Source: Streptococcus pluranimalium (GTDB lineage: Bacteria; Bacillota; Bacilli; Lactobacillales; Streptococcaceae). From it: a stretch of 64,000 nucleotides of DNA. The stretch covers positions 1,122,001-1,186,000 of the forward strand of contig NZ_CP025536.1 of assembly GCF_002953735.1 (NCBI RefSeq), read 5' to 3'. Every line of letters begins with the position of its first letter. Position 1 is the first letter of the stretch. Under the pieces are notes generated by a model that saw nothing but the letters and a program-made list of their open reading frames with translations, was not told where the DNA came from and did no database searches. The position numbers and the translations under genes were made by a program. Below are positions 48,802 to 58,442 of this stretch, in pieces.

Positions 48802-50302
48802 GTCTTATCTCCTCCATTAATTGATGCCATTTTTTCGCGACTTCCTGTTTTAAATAGGGTTGCGCCATTTCATAAGAAGCAAGATGCATTGAGGTCAGAT
48901 TATTTTGCTCAAATAGAGTGATTATTTTCTCAGCAAATTGTTTAACAATCACTCCTTCATCATCGTTATCAGATTTAGGGATCAAATATCCGTTCTCCCC
49001 ATCTCTAATAAAGGTCTGATTGCCATATCTCGAATCAAAGCCAATCAAAGGCAAGCCAGCACCTATAGCTTCCATCAAAGTCAAGCCAAATCCCTCGCTT
49101 TTTGAAGCTGTTAGATAAAGCTGATAGTTTGGATAAACTCTCGTTAACTCTTGATGACCTTTTAAATGAATGAAAGTTTCTGCAGAAGCCGCCTTAATAA
49201 TTTCTCGTATATTAGTTTCTTGAGCACCTGCACCATAAATATCGAATTGAAGTTCAGATAGGCGTTTTTGTGCCTCAATGACAGCCTTAACTAACCAGTC
49301 AACATGTTTCTCAGTAGCTAAACGAGAAGCAGTCATCATGCTGAAAGGTCGTCTTTCCTGCAATGGTTGATGCAGTTCAGCCAAACTTCCAACAGGAATG
49401 GTAACAATTCTCGGCTGATGGTTAGTATAGGTTTTAAAATGCTCTGCTAACAATTCTTTTTGCTTATCAGTCGCCGTAATAAAAACATCCACTTTATCAG
49501 CATTCGTAAACTGATATTCATAGAAATTATTCCACAGAATATTATTGCCGGTAGACGCATTTTCACTGAAATGTTCTGCATGTACTACTACGGCTAACTT
49601 TGCCGGCTTAACATGTCTAAAAACTGCCTGACCAGTCCCTGTAGCACGGTCTAGAATCACAACATCAGATGCTGTTAACTGCAGACTTTTCAGGTAATGG
49701 GCAATTAAACTTTCCTTTGAATAGCCGATAAAATCTTTTGTACGATAAACAATCGAATCTCCATCAATGATTTCTTCTAAAGCGACTGTACCGTCCTCAT
49801 TAAAAAAGCGACGTTGATAGAGGTGAGCTTTGCCATCTCTCGGGGTATAATACTCGGTAAAACTTCTAAGATAGGTAAAGAAATCTTTACGGATTAACTT
49901 CCCACGAGAAACATATTCCATCCGATGCACAATATCTTCATGTTCATTCTTCAAGTAGGCTGTCAAAAAGACATCTTGGTCAGGATAAAAATATTTAACA
50001 ACTTTTTTATCGCGTTCAATCCGCTTTAAATCTCCATAAAAACTGTCCTTTAAATCTTGCAAGGTAAAGGTCGTTGGAGCTATTTTCTGATCAGAAAAAT
50101 GTGTATACAGCCAATCCACTTGATCATCTGAAAAGCCAAGATTTCTCGTCAAATCACAAATATTATCTTGAGAAATAAAGTCCATGAAAACGAACTTAGC
50201 ATCAATTCCCAAATCGTTAAAAGCAGTCGAGCGATAGGCTTGGGCATATTCAACACCCGAGCTAGCCCAACCAATGCCTAAATTGATATTATAAACAGTC
50301 AT
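48794..50302 (-). CDS. gtfA: GtfA-like glycosyltransferase
   Basis: A 502-residue GT-B glycosyltransferase: N-terminal extended beta add-on (DUF1975 type) starting MTVYNINLGIGWASSGVEYA, then the GT4 domain with SMMTASRLATEKHVDWLVKA and the EX7E region in KSEGFGLTLMEAIGAGLPLIGF. In accessory Sec loci GtfA with GtfB adds the first GlcNAc to serines of the adhesin. The pair here stands alone between thiI and hemW. Confidence 0.9.
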   Translation of the reverse strand: MTVYNINLGIGWASSGVEYAQAYRSTAFNDLGIDAKFVFMDFISQDNICDLTRNLGFSDDQVDWLYTHFSDQKIAPTTFTLQDLKDSFYGDLKRIERDKKVVKYFYPDQDVFLTAYLKNEHEDIVHRMEYVSRGKLIRKDFFTYLRSFTEYYTPRDGKAHLYQRRFFNEDGTVALEEIIDGDSIVYRTKDFIGYSKESLIAHYLKSLQLTASDVVILDRATGTGQAVFRHVKPAKLAVVVHAEHFSENASTGNNILWNNFYEYQFTNADKVDVFITATDKQKELLAEHFKTYTNHQPRIVTIPVGSLAELHQPLQERRPFSMMTASRLATEKHVDWLVKAVIEAQKRLSELQFDIYGAGAQETNIREIIKAASAETFIHLKGHQELTRVYPNYQLYLTASKSEGFGLTLMEAIGAGLPLIGFDSRYGNQTFIRDGENGYLIPKSDNDDEGVIVKQFAEKIITLFEQNNLTSMHLASYEMAQPYLKQEVAKKWHQLMEEIRHD

Positions 50303-50345
50303 TCATTCTCACTTTCTTTATTCAAATCTTACACTTTAAAAGACT

Positions 50346-51566
50346 TTATAAGAGATCATCAATTAAGTCTGTCACATCATCGGATTCTTCGTTAGGTGTT
50401 ATTTCTGTCACCTTAATTCCTGCAACAGCTCTTTCTACAAGTCCTTCAACATCGAGTCGTTCTTCATACTGTTCTACATTTTTAAGCTTAGGATTCGTCT
50501 TAGGACGATCAGGTGCAAAAATAGTACAGCAATCCTCAAACGGTTGAATAGAAATCTCAAAGGTATCAATCTTCTGAGCCAAATCAATAATTTCTAGTTT
50601 ATCCATCGTTACTACCGGACGAATAACTGGAGTTGTAGTGACTGCATTAATCGCCTGCATAGATTCCAAAGTCTGACTAGCTACTTGACCAAGGCTTTCA
50701 CCATTGATAATAATACGAGCATCACGTTGTTGACGAATGCGATCTGTGATACGCATCATAAAACGACGTGTTAAGGTCATCAAATAGGCTTCAGGCGCTT
50801 TTTCCTTAATCTCTTCCTGAATTTCCGTAAAAGGCACCTCGATAAATTGGATATTTCCACCAAATTTTGTTAATTTACGTGTCAAATCCTGAGCTTTTTT
50901 CAGAGCACCTGGACTAGTATATGGAGGGCTGGCAAAGTGAACAGCCTCAATATCAACCCCACGCTTTAGAGCAAGATAGCCCGCAACAGGTGAATCAATT
51001 CCACCAGACAACATGAGCATACCCTTACCAGCTGTCCCGACAGGCAGCCCCCCAGCTCCACGAATCTCCTCATGTGAAATATAAGCCGCTTCATCACGGA
51101 TTTCAACTTTGAGGTTGACATCTGGTTTTTTCATTTGTGCCTTGATATTTGGGAGTACATCAAAGACTGCTCCACCAAGTGTATGGTTCAATTGTGTTGA
51201 ATCTAGTTCAAACTGGTGGTCGCTGCGCTTACTTGTTACCTTGAAAGTCATGCCTTCATAATACAAATCAGTCATGATTGCTTGCACTGCTTTGGTTAAG
51301 ACAACCACATCTTTTTCCACGCGATAAACAGGATTAAAGGCTTGAATTCCAAAAATTTGTTGGAGGGATTCCGCAACAGGCGTATAATCTACACCATTTA
51401 AAAAGACATGACAACGGTCACGATCTGCTGACACCTTAACCTCAGGGTAAACCGATAAAACATCCTGGATATTACGACGCAACTTGTTAATGAAACGCAT
51501 GCGGTTTTTCCCTTTGGTTGATAGTTCGCCGTAACGAACCATAATTTCTGAATACTGTAAATTCAT
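50346..51566 (-). CDS. thiI: tRNA 4-thiouridine synthase ThiI
   Basis: A 406-residue enzyme that makes s4U8 in tRNA. A THUMP domain (about 60-165) binds tRNA and the PP-loop [16 protein letters not shown] adenylates uridine. The Cys-rich [17 protein letters not shown] region is conserved. No C-terminal rhodanese domain, as is common in Gram-positives. It follows the cysteine desulfurase gene by 17 bases, which supplies sulfur. Confidence 0.94.
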   Translation of the reverse strand: MNLQYSEIMVRYGELSTKGKNRMRFINKLRRNIQDVLSVYPEVKVSADRDRCHVFLNGVDYTPVAESLQQIFGIQAFNPVYRVEKDVVVLTKAVQAIMTDLYYEGMTFKVTSKRSDHQFELDSTQLNHTLGGAVFDVLPNIKAQMKKPDVNLKVEIRDEAAYISHEEIRGAGGLPVGTAGKGMLMLSGGIDSPVAGYLALKRGVDIEAVHFASPPYTSPGALKKAQDLTRKLTKFGGNIQFIEVPFTEIQEEIKEKAPEAYLMTLTRRFMMRITDRIRQQRDARIIINGESLGQVASQTLESMQAINAVTTTPVIRPVVTMDKLEIIDLAQKIDTFEISIQPFEDCCTIFAPDRPKTNPKLKNVEQYEERLDVEGLVERAVAGIKVTEITPNEESDDVTDLIDDLL

Positions 51567-51583
51567 TTGACTACTTGCTATCC

Positions 51584-52726
51584 TTATCTAACTTTTTGAG
51601 TTTTTTCATAAACTTGCTTAAAAATGGTTAAAAATTGTTCCACTTGTCCCATATCATTATCATCATCCAGACTAACACGTACAGCTGTCTGAGCAGTCTT
51701 AGTTGGAATCCCCATTGCCATCAAGGTTCCTGCTGGTTTACCTGCTTTTGAAGAGCAGGCTGAAGTCGTTGAGATAAAAATATCATGTTCTTCAAAGGCA
51801 TGGACAACCACTTCTCCACGCACTCCCTTGATACCAAAGGTAATAATGTTTGGCGCAAAGCCATCTTGACCAGAAAAGACAAGAATATCATCATGTTTTT
51901 CTAACTCACCAAGGATGATTTCCTTCATTTTGGCAATCTTGGATACAGCAACAGCCTCTTTATCCTTAACCAAACGAAGTGCCTTCGCCATAGCCGCAAT
52001 TGCTGCAACATTCTCAGTTGTTGAACGTAAATCTTTTTCCTGACCACCACCTGTTAGCAAGGAACTAATTTTCTTACCAGATTTTTTGTAAAGAAATCCG
52101 ACGCCACGGACAGCGTGAAATTTATGACCAGAAAAAGACGCCAGATCAACTCGGTCAGTTAAATAACTTTCCGTTGGAATTTTTCCGATCGCTTGCACCG
52201 CATCAACATGAAAGGTAAGATTAGGACGGTCTGCTAACAAATCTGAGATTTCTTGAATCGGTTGGATTGACCCTATTTCATTATTGACCGCCATAACTGA
52301 GACTAAAATCGTATCAGGACGCAATAACTCTTTCAGAGCATCAAGATCTACAAAACCACGAATATCAACTGGAGCTAGTGAAACCTCAAAGCCCTGTTGA
52401 CTTAACCACTCAGCGGATTCTTTGACCGCAGGATGTTCAATAGCTGAAATGATAATATGTTTGCCAAAAGCTTGCTTTTCAAAGGCAATCCCTTTAAGCG
52501 CCCAATTATCAGCTTCTGTACCACCCGATGTAAAGAAAATCTCCTCTGCTTTCTTTCCCAAAAGATCTGCAATTTGTTTGCGGGATGCTTCTAAAATACG
52601 ACTTGACTGACTTCCTAAACGGTGTAAACTAGACGGATTCCCCCAAATTTTTGTTGTCACTTCTTGATAAGTCCTAAGGACTTCGGGATAAACTTGTGTC
52701 GTTGCTGAATTATCAAAATAAATCAC
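51584..52726 (-). CDS. Cysteine desulfurase (NifS/IscS family, ThiI partner)
   Basis: A ~380-residue PLP enzyme that delivers persulfide sulfur, here probably to ThiI as NifZ does in Bacillus. The start [16 protein letters not shown], the PLP Lys in [15 protein letters not shown], and the loop with active Cys in [14 protein letters not shown] are intact. I choose the GTG at 52726 ([10 protein letters not shown]); the frame stays open to 52828, but an extended -10 (TGCTATAAT, 52811-52806) lies within that extension, so the longer form cannot be transcribed from it. Confidence 0.88.
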   Translation of the reverse strand: MIYFDNSATTQVYPEVLRTYQEVTTKIWGNPSSLHRLGSQSSRILEASRKQIADLLGKKAEEIFFTSGGTEADNWALKGIAFEKQAFGKHIIISAIEHPAVKESAEWLSQQGFEVSLAPVDIRGFVDLDALKELLRPDTILVSVMAVNNEIGSIQPIQEISDLLADRPNLTFHVDAVQAIGKIPTESYLTDRVDLASFSGHKFHAVRGVGFLYKKSGKKISSLLTGGGQEKDLRSTTENVAAIAAMAKALRLVKDKEAVAVSKIAKMKEIILGELEKHDDILVFSGQDGFAPNIITFGIKGVRGEVVVHAFEEHDIFISTTSACSSKAGKPAGTLMAMGIPTKTAQTAVRVSLDDDNDMGQVEQFLTIFKQVYEKTQKVR

Positions 52727-52805
52727 AAAATAGCCAACTTTCTCATTCTTTTTTAGTAAGAAGAGCCTTGGGGGACATAGACTTTTCTTCCATTTTCGAC
52801 TATCT

Positions 52806-52814
52806 ATTATAGCA
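52806..52814 (-). promoter_or_regulatory. Extended -10 promoter of the desulfurase-thiI operon
   Basis: TGCTATAAT on the minus strand, giving a leader of about 70 bases before the GTG start. Confidence 0.55.
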
Positions 52815-52828
52815 TAAATCCCTATCAA

Positions 52829-53109
52829 ATAGGTTTATGGACTATTCAAAGGAATATCTTCTGGATGTTAAAAATGTATGCAAGCCTTTTCTTGTTGCCT
52901 GTACCTTTCTTGTTAAGACATAGAGTCTTTAACATCCTAAAATTCTTGCCTTAAACTATTGCTTTTCTATTGATATTATCATTGATATTATCATTGATAC
53001 CGTTCTAAAACACCTATCAATTGAGCAAAGAACACTTTTATTTATATACCTCGTAATTATACATATTTTTATACTTCAGTGGCATCAGTCATCCCTTTAA
53101 GGAAATAAT
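52829..53109. other. Intergenic region with 12-bp tandem repeat
   Basis: No gene seen. ATTGATATTATC is repeated at 52969-52980 and 52981-52992, with a third partial copy to 53000. The rest is AT-rich. Confidence 0.7.
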
Positions 53110-53142
53110 AAAGAGAGAAGATATAACGAATCTTCTCTCTTT
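53110..53142 (-). terminator. Terminator after the CHAP hydrolase gene
   Basis: AAAGAGAGAAGAT pairs perfectly with ATCTTCTCTCTTT; the T-run on the minus strand is broken (TTTATTATTT). Confidence 0.7.
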
Positions 53143-53155
53143 TAAAAAATCAGTT

Positions 53156-54772
53156 TTATTTTTGACCAAATACATAAGTCAATTGTTTAGCTTCTTGTGC
53201 TGAGAATGTTCTAAAGGAAATATTTCCTAATCCAGTTACATTAGACTCTGAGATAAGGATGCTACCATCTTCTCTGACGTCTTCTACAAAGGCAACGTGA
53301 CCATAAGTGGCATCAGCACCTGCCTGACCTGGCGCAAATGATACTGCTGCACCTTGCTTAGGTTCATGACTTGTTTCATAACCTAATTTCAAACGCCAGT
53401 CACCACCATTTCCCATAAATGGACTGAATGCTATACCAAATTCTTGAGCACGGTTGTAAACGTACCAAGTACATTGTCCCCATGGATAAGTAGCGGCTGT
53501 ATAGCCTGATTTATCTATAGAAGCACTCAAATTGAAGCCTTCTGGAATAGAGCTTGCAATAGAACCACTAGAAATCAAGGTGTTAGCTAAAGCTGGTGCT
53601 TTAGGCGTTCCACCATGTTGGTCAATCCAACGGTCCAAATCTTCCATTACTTTGGCACGTCTTTTACCAGTACCAGAAGTATCCGTAAAGTAAACACCAC
53701 CATCTTTGGCAACATCTAACTGCCCATTTGCTAGTTGACGCGCCTTGTCATCTTGACGTTTAAAAGTGTTATTTTTATTTTTAATGATACTAATCTTAGT
53801 CAGAGCTTTGATAGCTTCTTCATCATTAAAACGTTTTGCATTATCTGGATTGTTATCAAAAGCGCCATATCCAAAGGCATTTGCTTGATTATCTTTGGCA
53901 ACTCCTGCTGTTCCCAAAGAACTTTCAGCAATGGCAATAGCTACAATCGCACGGACATCAAGACCACTTTCTTTTTCCCACTTCAATAAGTTTTCACCAT
54001 TGAAACGATTGCTATCATAGTCTATACCTGTTGATTGTAAAAAGCCATCTAGTTGTTCAGCTGAGATCCCAAATCGTTTTGAAAGTAAGTTATGGGTGTA
54101 AGCATCTTGTCCAGACCAATGGTCAACATACTGATTAGACACGATAATAGCATCATCTAAAACAACATTACTAAAACTTTCAATTGAGGCAGTTGAAGAG
54201 GCTACAGTATTTTCAGTTGGAACACTATTAGCGACGCCTTGGTTAGTTGTCACAGCTGGTGCCTTAACTGATGGATTTACTTTAGAAGAAGTCGCGGGTA
54301 CACTACTATTATTTGCTGCTGGCTTTTGATTAGCAGTATTTGATGTAGAAGATGGTTGACTAGTTTGATCTTTAGTTGAAGACTGATCAACAGCATCTTT
54401 CTTTTCATCTGTATTTGTACTTGACGTCTCAGGGGTACTAGATGCTACCGTCTCTGCAGAAGGGGCTGAAGAATCAGCTCCTGTAGAAGCCGGAGTTTCT
54501 ACAAACTCACTAGCAACCGTTTGAGATCCATTATTCGCCAGTGTGACATTATCTGAAGATTGAACTGTTTCAGTTACCGACTGATCTGCGGACGCAGTTT
54601 TTTTATCATTATTTTCTTTTTTTTCTGCAGTTTTATCATTTGTAATAACAGCTGACTGCTCAGTTTGTTGCTCAGAATCCACTGTAGCATAAACTGTGCT
54701 AGTTACAGCTGCACTTTCGGAAATAATCATTCCACATAATAAAATTATAGATAAAATTTTATTTTTACTCAT
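53156..54772 (-). CDS. Secreted cell-wall hydrolase: glucosaminidase-like plus CHAP domain
   Basis: A 538-residue exported protein. Signal peptide about 1-29; residues 31-205 are a low-complexity Ser/Thr-rich linker. A lysozyme/glucosaminidase-like domain covers about 215-395 with a likely catalytic Glu283 in AIAIAESSLGTAG. The C-terminal CHAP domain (about 425-538) has Cys434 in YPWGQCTWYVY and His492 in YGHVAFVEDV. It probably cleaves both glycan and peptide bonds of peptidoglycan, likely in daughter cell separation. No LPXTG or LysM. The Ser/Thr-rich linker could be a target of O-glycosylation, which is speculation. Confidence 0.9.
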   Translation of the reverse strand: MSKNKILSIILLCGMIISESAAVTSTVYATVDSEQQTEQSAVITNDKTAEKKENNDKKTASADQSVTETVQSSDNVTLANNGSQTVASEFVETPASTGADSSAPSAETVASSTPETSSTNTDEKKDAVDQSSTKDQTSQPSSTSNTANQKPAANNSSVPATSSKVNPSVKAPAVTTNQGVANSVPTENTVASSTASIESFSNVVLDDAIIVSNQYVDHWSGQDAYTHNLLSKRFGISAEQLDGFLQSTGIDYDSNRFNGENLLKWEKESGLDVRAIVAIAIAESSLGTAGVAKDNQANAFGYGAFDNNPDNAKRFNDEEAIKALTKISIIKNKNNTFKRQDDKARQLANGQLDVAKDGGVYFTDTSGTGKRRAKVMEDLDRWIDQHGGTPKAPALANTLISSGSIASSIPEGFNLSASIDKSGYTAATYPWGQCTWYVYNRAQEFGIAFSPFMGNGGDWRLKLGYETSHEPKQGAAVSFAPGQAGADATYGHVAFVEDVREDGSILISESNVTGLGNISFRTFSAQEAKQLTYVFGQK

Positions 54773-54825
54773 CTCTCTATACTAATTCCTATCATTTTAT
54801 TTTTTTGTATTACTCCACAAATAGT

Positions 54826-54845
54826 ATTATACCATATCATTATCA
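54826..54845 (-). promoter_or_regulatory. Promoter of the CHAP hydrolase gene with TGATAATGATA motif
   Basis: On the minus strand TGATAATGATA (54845-54835) is immediately followed by TGGTATAAT (extended -10, TATAAT 54831-54826). The same 11-mer occurs on the plus strand at 54906-54916. Confidence 0.5.
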
Positions 54846-55000
54846 AATAAGTAGCATTTTTTGTTTGTCAAAATTGCTTTTATCTATAGCTACTATGTTA
54901 GGCAATGATAATGATATCATATTCTTTTTAAAAAAAGTTATTCATTTTGACATGATTTTTTTCGAATTAAATCATATAATATAATTCAAAGGAGGACATT

Positions 55001-55450
55001 ATGTCACAACAGTATTCTCGAAAATCAAAACAAACAGGGCAAAAAGAAAAGCGTCGTCCTACTGAACATATCAAGTATGGCTTAACTGCCTTTCAAAAAA
55101 CCTTAGCCTTAGTTGGTTCTATATTATCCATTATTGTAGCTTCCATTACAATCACCAACTACTTACATAGCAAAGGGACAACCAATGAAGATAAGAGTCC
55201 CTCTTCAACTATTGTCATTGAAAACAACGGCGGACAAGGAGCTTCCAATACAAGGTCGGGAAACACTACGGATACTGAAAACTCTTCAAATAGTTCTTCT
55301 GACTACCAAAGTGAAGTTATCAATCCGGATAGCTCTTCTGATACAGCTACCAACGATACTCCTGCTAGTTCAATACCTGCTACTGATACGGAGACCTCTC
55401 CAACTTCACAAGGCGATGGAACAACGGATCAGCCAGCAATAGCTCAATAA
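55001..55450 (+). CDS. Single-pass membrane protein with Ser/Thr-rich extracellular tail
   Basis: A 149-residue protein: basic cytoplasmic N-terminus (about 1-30), one membrane segment (LALVGSILSIIVASITITNYL, here about 31-52 in the chain) and a low-complexity Ser/Thr/Asp/Asn-rich tail outside. AAAGGAGG seven bases before ATG. Similar small streptococcal membrane proteins exist, function unknown to me. Divergent from the CHAP hydrolase with shared upstream region. Confidence 0.78.
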   Translation: MSQQYSRKSKQTGQKEKRRPTEHIKYGLTAFQKTLALVGSILSIIVASITITNYLHSKGTTNEDKSPSSTIVIENNGGQGASNTRSGNTTDTENSSNSSSDYQSEVINPDSSSDTATNDTPASSIPATDTETSPTSQGDGTTDQPAIAQ

Positions 55451-55456
55451 TAAATA

Positions 55457-55483
55457 AAAAGGTTGGGGAAATCCCAGCCTTTT
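55457..55483. terminator. Bidirectional terminator
   Basis: AAAAGGTTGGG-gaaat-CCCAGCCTTTT between the convergent membrane protein gene and msrB. Confidence 0.82.
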
Positions 55484-55491
55484 CGTGTTCA

Positions 55492-55926
55492 TTAATCAAA
55501 TAAGACTAAAAAATCACCATACCCAGCTGATGCCATATCTTCGTAAGGAATAAACTTCAGGGCAGCCGAATTAATACAATAGCGTAAGCCACCAGCTTCA
55601 ATGGGTCCATCATTAAAAACATGACCCAGATGAGAACCAGCTTCTCGGCTTTTTACTTCAATCCGTCTCATAAAATGGGAACGGTCATCGTGATTAGTCA
55701 CGCGACGATTATCAACTGGCTTGGTGAAAGCTGGCCAACCACAACCAGAATTATATTTGTCCAGTGATGAAAAGAGGACCTCGCCACTGACCACATCAAC
55801 ATAAATACCTTTCTCAAAAAAGTCATCGTATTCCCCTGTAAAAGCGCGTTCTGTAGCTGCATTTTGCGTAACTTCATAAGCCAAATCGCCAATACGTTGG
55901 CGTAATTCTTCTTGTGTTTCTACCAT
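55492..55926 (-). CDS. msrB: Peptide-methionine (R)-S-oxide reductase
   Basis: A 144-residue single-domain MsrB that repairs methionine-R-sulfoxide. [11 protein letters not shown] and the catalytic Cys in [12 protein letters not shown] are intact; [10 protein letters not shown] is conserved. No CxxC zinc pairs, as in many Gram-positive enzymes. No MsrA fusion. GAAGGAGAG precedes the ATG. Fits with glutathione reductase upstream as an oxidative-stress theme. Confidence 0.94.
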   Translation of the reverse strand: MVETQEELRQRIGDLAYEVTQNAATERAFTGEYDDFFEKGIYVDVVSGEVLFSSLDKYNSGCGWPAFTKPVDNRRVTNHDDRSHFMRRIEVKSREAGSHLGHVFNDGPIEAGGLRYCINSAALKFIPYEDMASAGYGDFLVLFD

Positions 55927-56028
55927 AAGATGCTCTCCTTCTTCTTTTTATCTCAAATAAACATACTAGTATCTCTCGCTTATGATTTCCAGTTTATAAT
56001 TAGTAGTATTTAATACTAACACCTAGCC

Positions 56029-56221
56029 ACAAACTCTTCCGCACCAGTTGGGTGAATAACTCAAGCAGTCAGGGATTGACTGATTGAGGTGGGAAGACAT
56101 AGGATTCCCAATTTTAATGAAAGCTATTCAACCAAGTTAAAACTGACTAACTAAAACTTGTGACCATACACTTCCTACTTAGCGCATGGTTACAAACTCT
56201 TCCGCACCAGTTGGGTGAATA
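56029..56221. repeat. 30-bp direct repeat of the gor 3' end
   Basis: ACAAACTCTTCCGCACCAG plus the following 11 bases occur identically at 56029-56058 and 56192-56221, 163 bases apart. The right copy is the end of gor; the left copy would encode HPTGAEEFVARC and a stop on the same strand. Between them lies a repeat-like stretch with GACTGATTGAGGTGGGAAG. Confidence 0.85.
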
Positions 56222-57531
56222 GCCACCGTCGCATCAAAATTTTCCTTAGTAGCTCCCATCTTGATAGCGACTGAGAAGCCTTGTACCATCTCATCAACAC
56301 CGTATCCGATACCATGGAGACCGATGATTTTTTCGTTTTCTCCAAGTGTGACTAATTTCATGGTAGAGTGTTGGCGGTTATCTCCCATAGCTGTGTACAT
56401 TGGCGTGAAACTTGAACGGTAAACTGTCACCTTATCTTCACCATATTTAGCAATGGCAGCTTCTTCAGACATCCCAATAGAACCGATAGCTGGGTGACTA
56501 AAGATAACCGTCGCAACATTTTCATAGTCCATTTTGGCATTGGTTTTACCATTGAAAAGGCGTTCTGATAGTTGACGACCAGCCTTGACCGCAACAGGTG
56601 TCAATTCTAACTTACCATTAACATCACCTAGGGCGTAAATACCGTCTACTGTTGTATTCTCAAATTCATCAGTTTGGATATAACCTTTTTCAGTCAGTGC
56701 AACCCCAGTTTTTTCTAAGCCAAAACCAGTTACATTTGGCTTACGTCCGATTGCCCAGATGAGGCAATCAACTGTGTAGGATTCTCCATTTTCTAAAACA
56801 AGGGTCAAAGAACCATCATCATTTTTGACAACTTCTTTTGGTACTGAGTGCGTGTGTAAGCTTGGACCGTGCTTAGCCATTTCATCAGTCAAAACAGAGA
56901 TAATCTCACTATCAAAGTTACGCAAAGGACGTTCTTTACGAACAAAAAGGTGAGTATCTGATCCAAGTGCATCAAGAACACCAGCAACTTCAACAGCAAT
57001 ATAACCTGCTCCAACAACGGCTGTACGTTTTGGCACCTCATCAAGTTCAAAGAAGCCATCTGAGGTGATGCCGTAGTCAGCACCAGGAATTTCAGGAATA
57101 ACTGCATGACCACCAGTCGCTACCAATATGTGTGGCGCAGTGTACTGCTCCCCAGATACTTCCACTGTGCGGGCATCTACAAAGGTCGCATAGTCATAGA
57201 TACGCTCCACACCATTGTTATCAAAACCACGTTCGTAAGAGCCATGGATACGATCAATATAGGCTTGGCGATTGGCTTTCAAAGTCATAAAGTCAAAGTT
57301 TTTAATATCAATAGCAAAGCCATATTCTCCAGCATAACGGTTGAGGGTTTCAGCGACTTGAGCACCGTACCACATGACTTTCTTAGGCACACAGCCAACA
57401 TTAACACAGGTTCCACCAACTGCATTAGCTTCAATCAATAGTGTTTTAGCACCATGCATGGCCGCACGATTAGCAGAGGCAATCCCCCCTGAGCCACCAC
57501 CAATAACAATGTAATCATATTCTTTAACCAT
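56179..57531 (-). CDS. gor: Glutathione-disulfide reductase
   Basis: A 450-residue FAD-dependent disulfide reductase. FAD motif IGGGSGGIASANRA at about 10-23, redox pair in GGTCVNVGCVPKK, NADP-binding GAGYIAVEVAG and the C-terminal HPTGAEE with the proton-relay His. Keeps glutathione (imported or made by the bifunctional GshAB in streptococci) reduced. The 3' end is partly duplicated 163 bases downstream. Confidence 0.94.
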   Translation of the reverse strand: MVKEYDYIVIGGGSGGIASANRAAMHGAKTLLIEANAVGGTCVNVGCVPKKVMWYGAQVAETLNRYAGEYGFAIDIKNFDFMTLKANRQAYIDRIHGSYERGFDNNGVERIYDYATFVDARTVEVSGEQYTAPHILVATGGHAVIPEIPGADYGITSDGFFELDEVPKRTAVVGAGYIAVEVAGVLDALGSDTHLFVRKERPLRNFDSEIISVLTDEMAKHGPSLHTHSVPKEVVKNDDGSLTLVLENGESYTVDCLIWAIGRKPNVTGFGLEKTGVALTEKGYIQTDEFENTTVDGIYALGDVNGKLELTPVAVKAGRQLSERLFNGKTNAKMDYENVATVIFSHPAIGSIGMSEEAAIAKYGEDKVTVYRSSFTPMYTAMGDNRQHSTMKLVTLGENEKIIGLHGIGYGVDEMVQGFSVAIKMGATKENFDATVAIHPTGAEEFVTMR

Positions 57532-57607
57532 AATAACCTCTTTTATTGTTCTATCTCCTTAAAGAGTATCACAATCTAAAACTGTCCTCAACTTTCTGCT
57601 ACGACAA

Positions 57608-57635
57608 GCAAAAAGAGCAGAAAATTCTGCTCTTT
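57608..57635 (-). terminator. Terminator after the toxin/immunity locus
   Basis: AAAGAGCAG-aaaatt-CTGCTCTTT followed by TTTTTGC on the minus strand. Confidence 0.75.
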
Positions 57636-57710
57636 GATAGGAAAATAACAGTGAATTAAGACAAAATAGCCTTCTTTTAGGATTTTTATTTGGGATTTGA
57701 ACTAATCGTT

Positions 57711-57770
57711 TTAAAATCGAAAATCATATAACCATTGAAGATAGATAATAGGTTTATCAACATTTTCAAT
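57711..57770 (-). pseudogene. Remnant of a fourth immunity-like gene
   Basis: An open fragment encodes IENVDKPIIYLQWLYDFRF and a stop. It closely matches the C-terminus of the first paralog (TKPFINLQWLYDF). No start or upstream body remains. It lies just past the third paralog in the same direction, so it is most simply a decayed fourth copy. Confidence 0.7.
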
Positions 57771-57794
57771 TCATCTACCCTTTAAACTATATAT

Positions 57795-58391
57795 TTAATA
57801 GCGTAATAATTCTGTAGAATCAATCTTCTCTATCTTATCAAATTGACCTTGATAAATCATATTGAATAACCACTGTAGATTAACTTTAGGTCTTTCTTGA
57901 TACTGAATAATAGGGCTCATTACTTGGTTTATCAAATCATCAGACTCTTTTTTTGTTTTAACTGATGTATTGTCTTTCCATGTTTCAGTTTTTTTGTCCC
58001 ACTTGGCTGTATCACGCGAAAATACAAAATTACCTGTCCGAGATGAATAAGAGTATTCATTTGAATTTGAATTAACATTATCCAATGAATATCTTAATGT
58101 TATAATTCTCTTGTCCTCGAACTCGTAGTCATATTTTACAACGTAGCCAGCGTTTTTTATTAAAATGTTATTTCCATCTAGATTAACACGTAGTCCTTTA
58201 TCCTCCGGTATCCGAATATTACCCAAATACTTGATAGTCATGACCAATTCTGGGTTAGTCCCTTTCGCATGAGGCATGCGATGAGCATAATAAACAGAGT
58301 GAATAGCTATATTAAACCAGATATAAATAGCTAGAATCAACGAGCATAGCGGTAAAACAATTGTTGAAATGGTCAGAACTTTTGATTTCAT
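57795..58391 (-). CDS. TipC-like membrane-anchored immunity protein candidate, copy 3
   Basis: A 198-residue protein with one N-terminal membrane segment (LTISTIVLPLCSLILAIYIW) and an external domain. It shares VYYAHRMPHAKGTNPEL and the C-terminal RPKVNLQWLFNMIY with copy 2. Related in pattern to TipC, the immunity protein of the TelC toxin, which must act outside the membrane. A AAGGAGCGG ribosome site precedes the ATG by 11 bases. Last intact gene of the locus. Identity is inferred from recalled motifs and context. Confidence 0.68.
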   Translation of the reverse strand: MKSKVLTISTIVLPLCSLILAIYIWFNIAIHSVYYAHRMPHAKGTNPELVMTIKYLGNIRIPEDKGLRVNLDGNNILIKNAGYVVKYDYEFEDKRIITLRYSLDNVNSNSNEYSYSSRTGNFVFSRDTAKWDKKTETWKDNTSVKTKKESDDLINQVMSPIIQYQERPKVNLQWLFNMIYQGQFDKIEKIDSTELLRY

Positions 58392-58442
58392 GATTGATGC
58401 CGCTCCTTCAATACCTATCTCATTTTCAATAATCAGTACAAA

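Noticed and set aside
47476..50302. Complete accessory Sec locus
   Set aside because: Neighbouring genes are hemW, thiI and a desulfurase; no secA2, secY2, asp or serine-rich repeat gene is present in the window.
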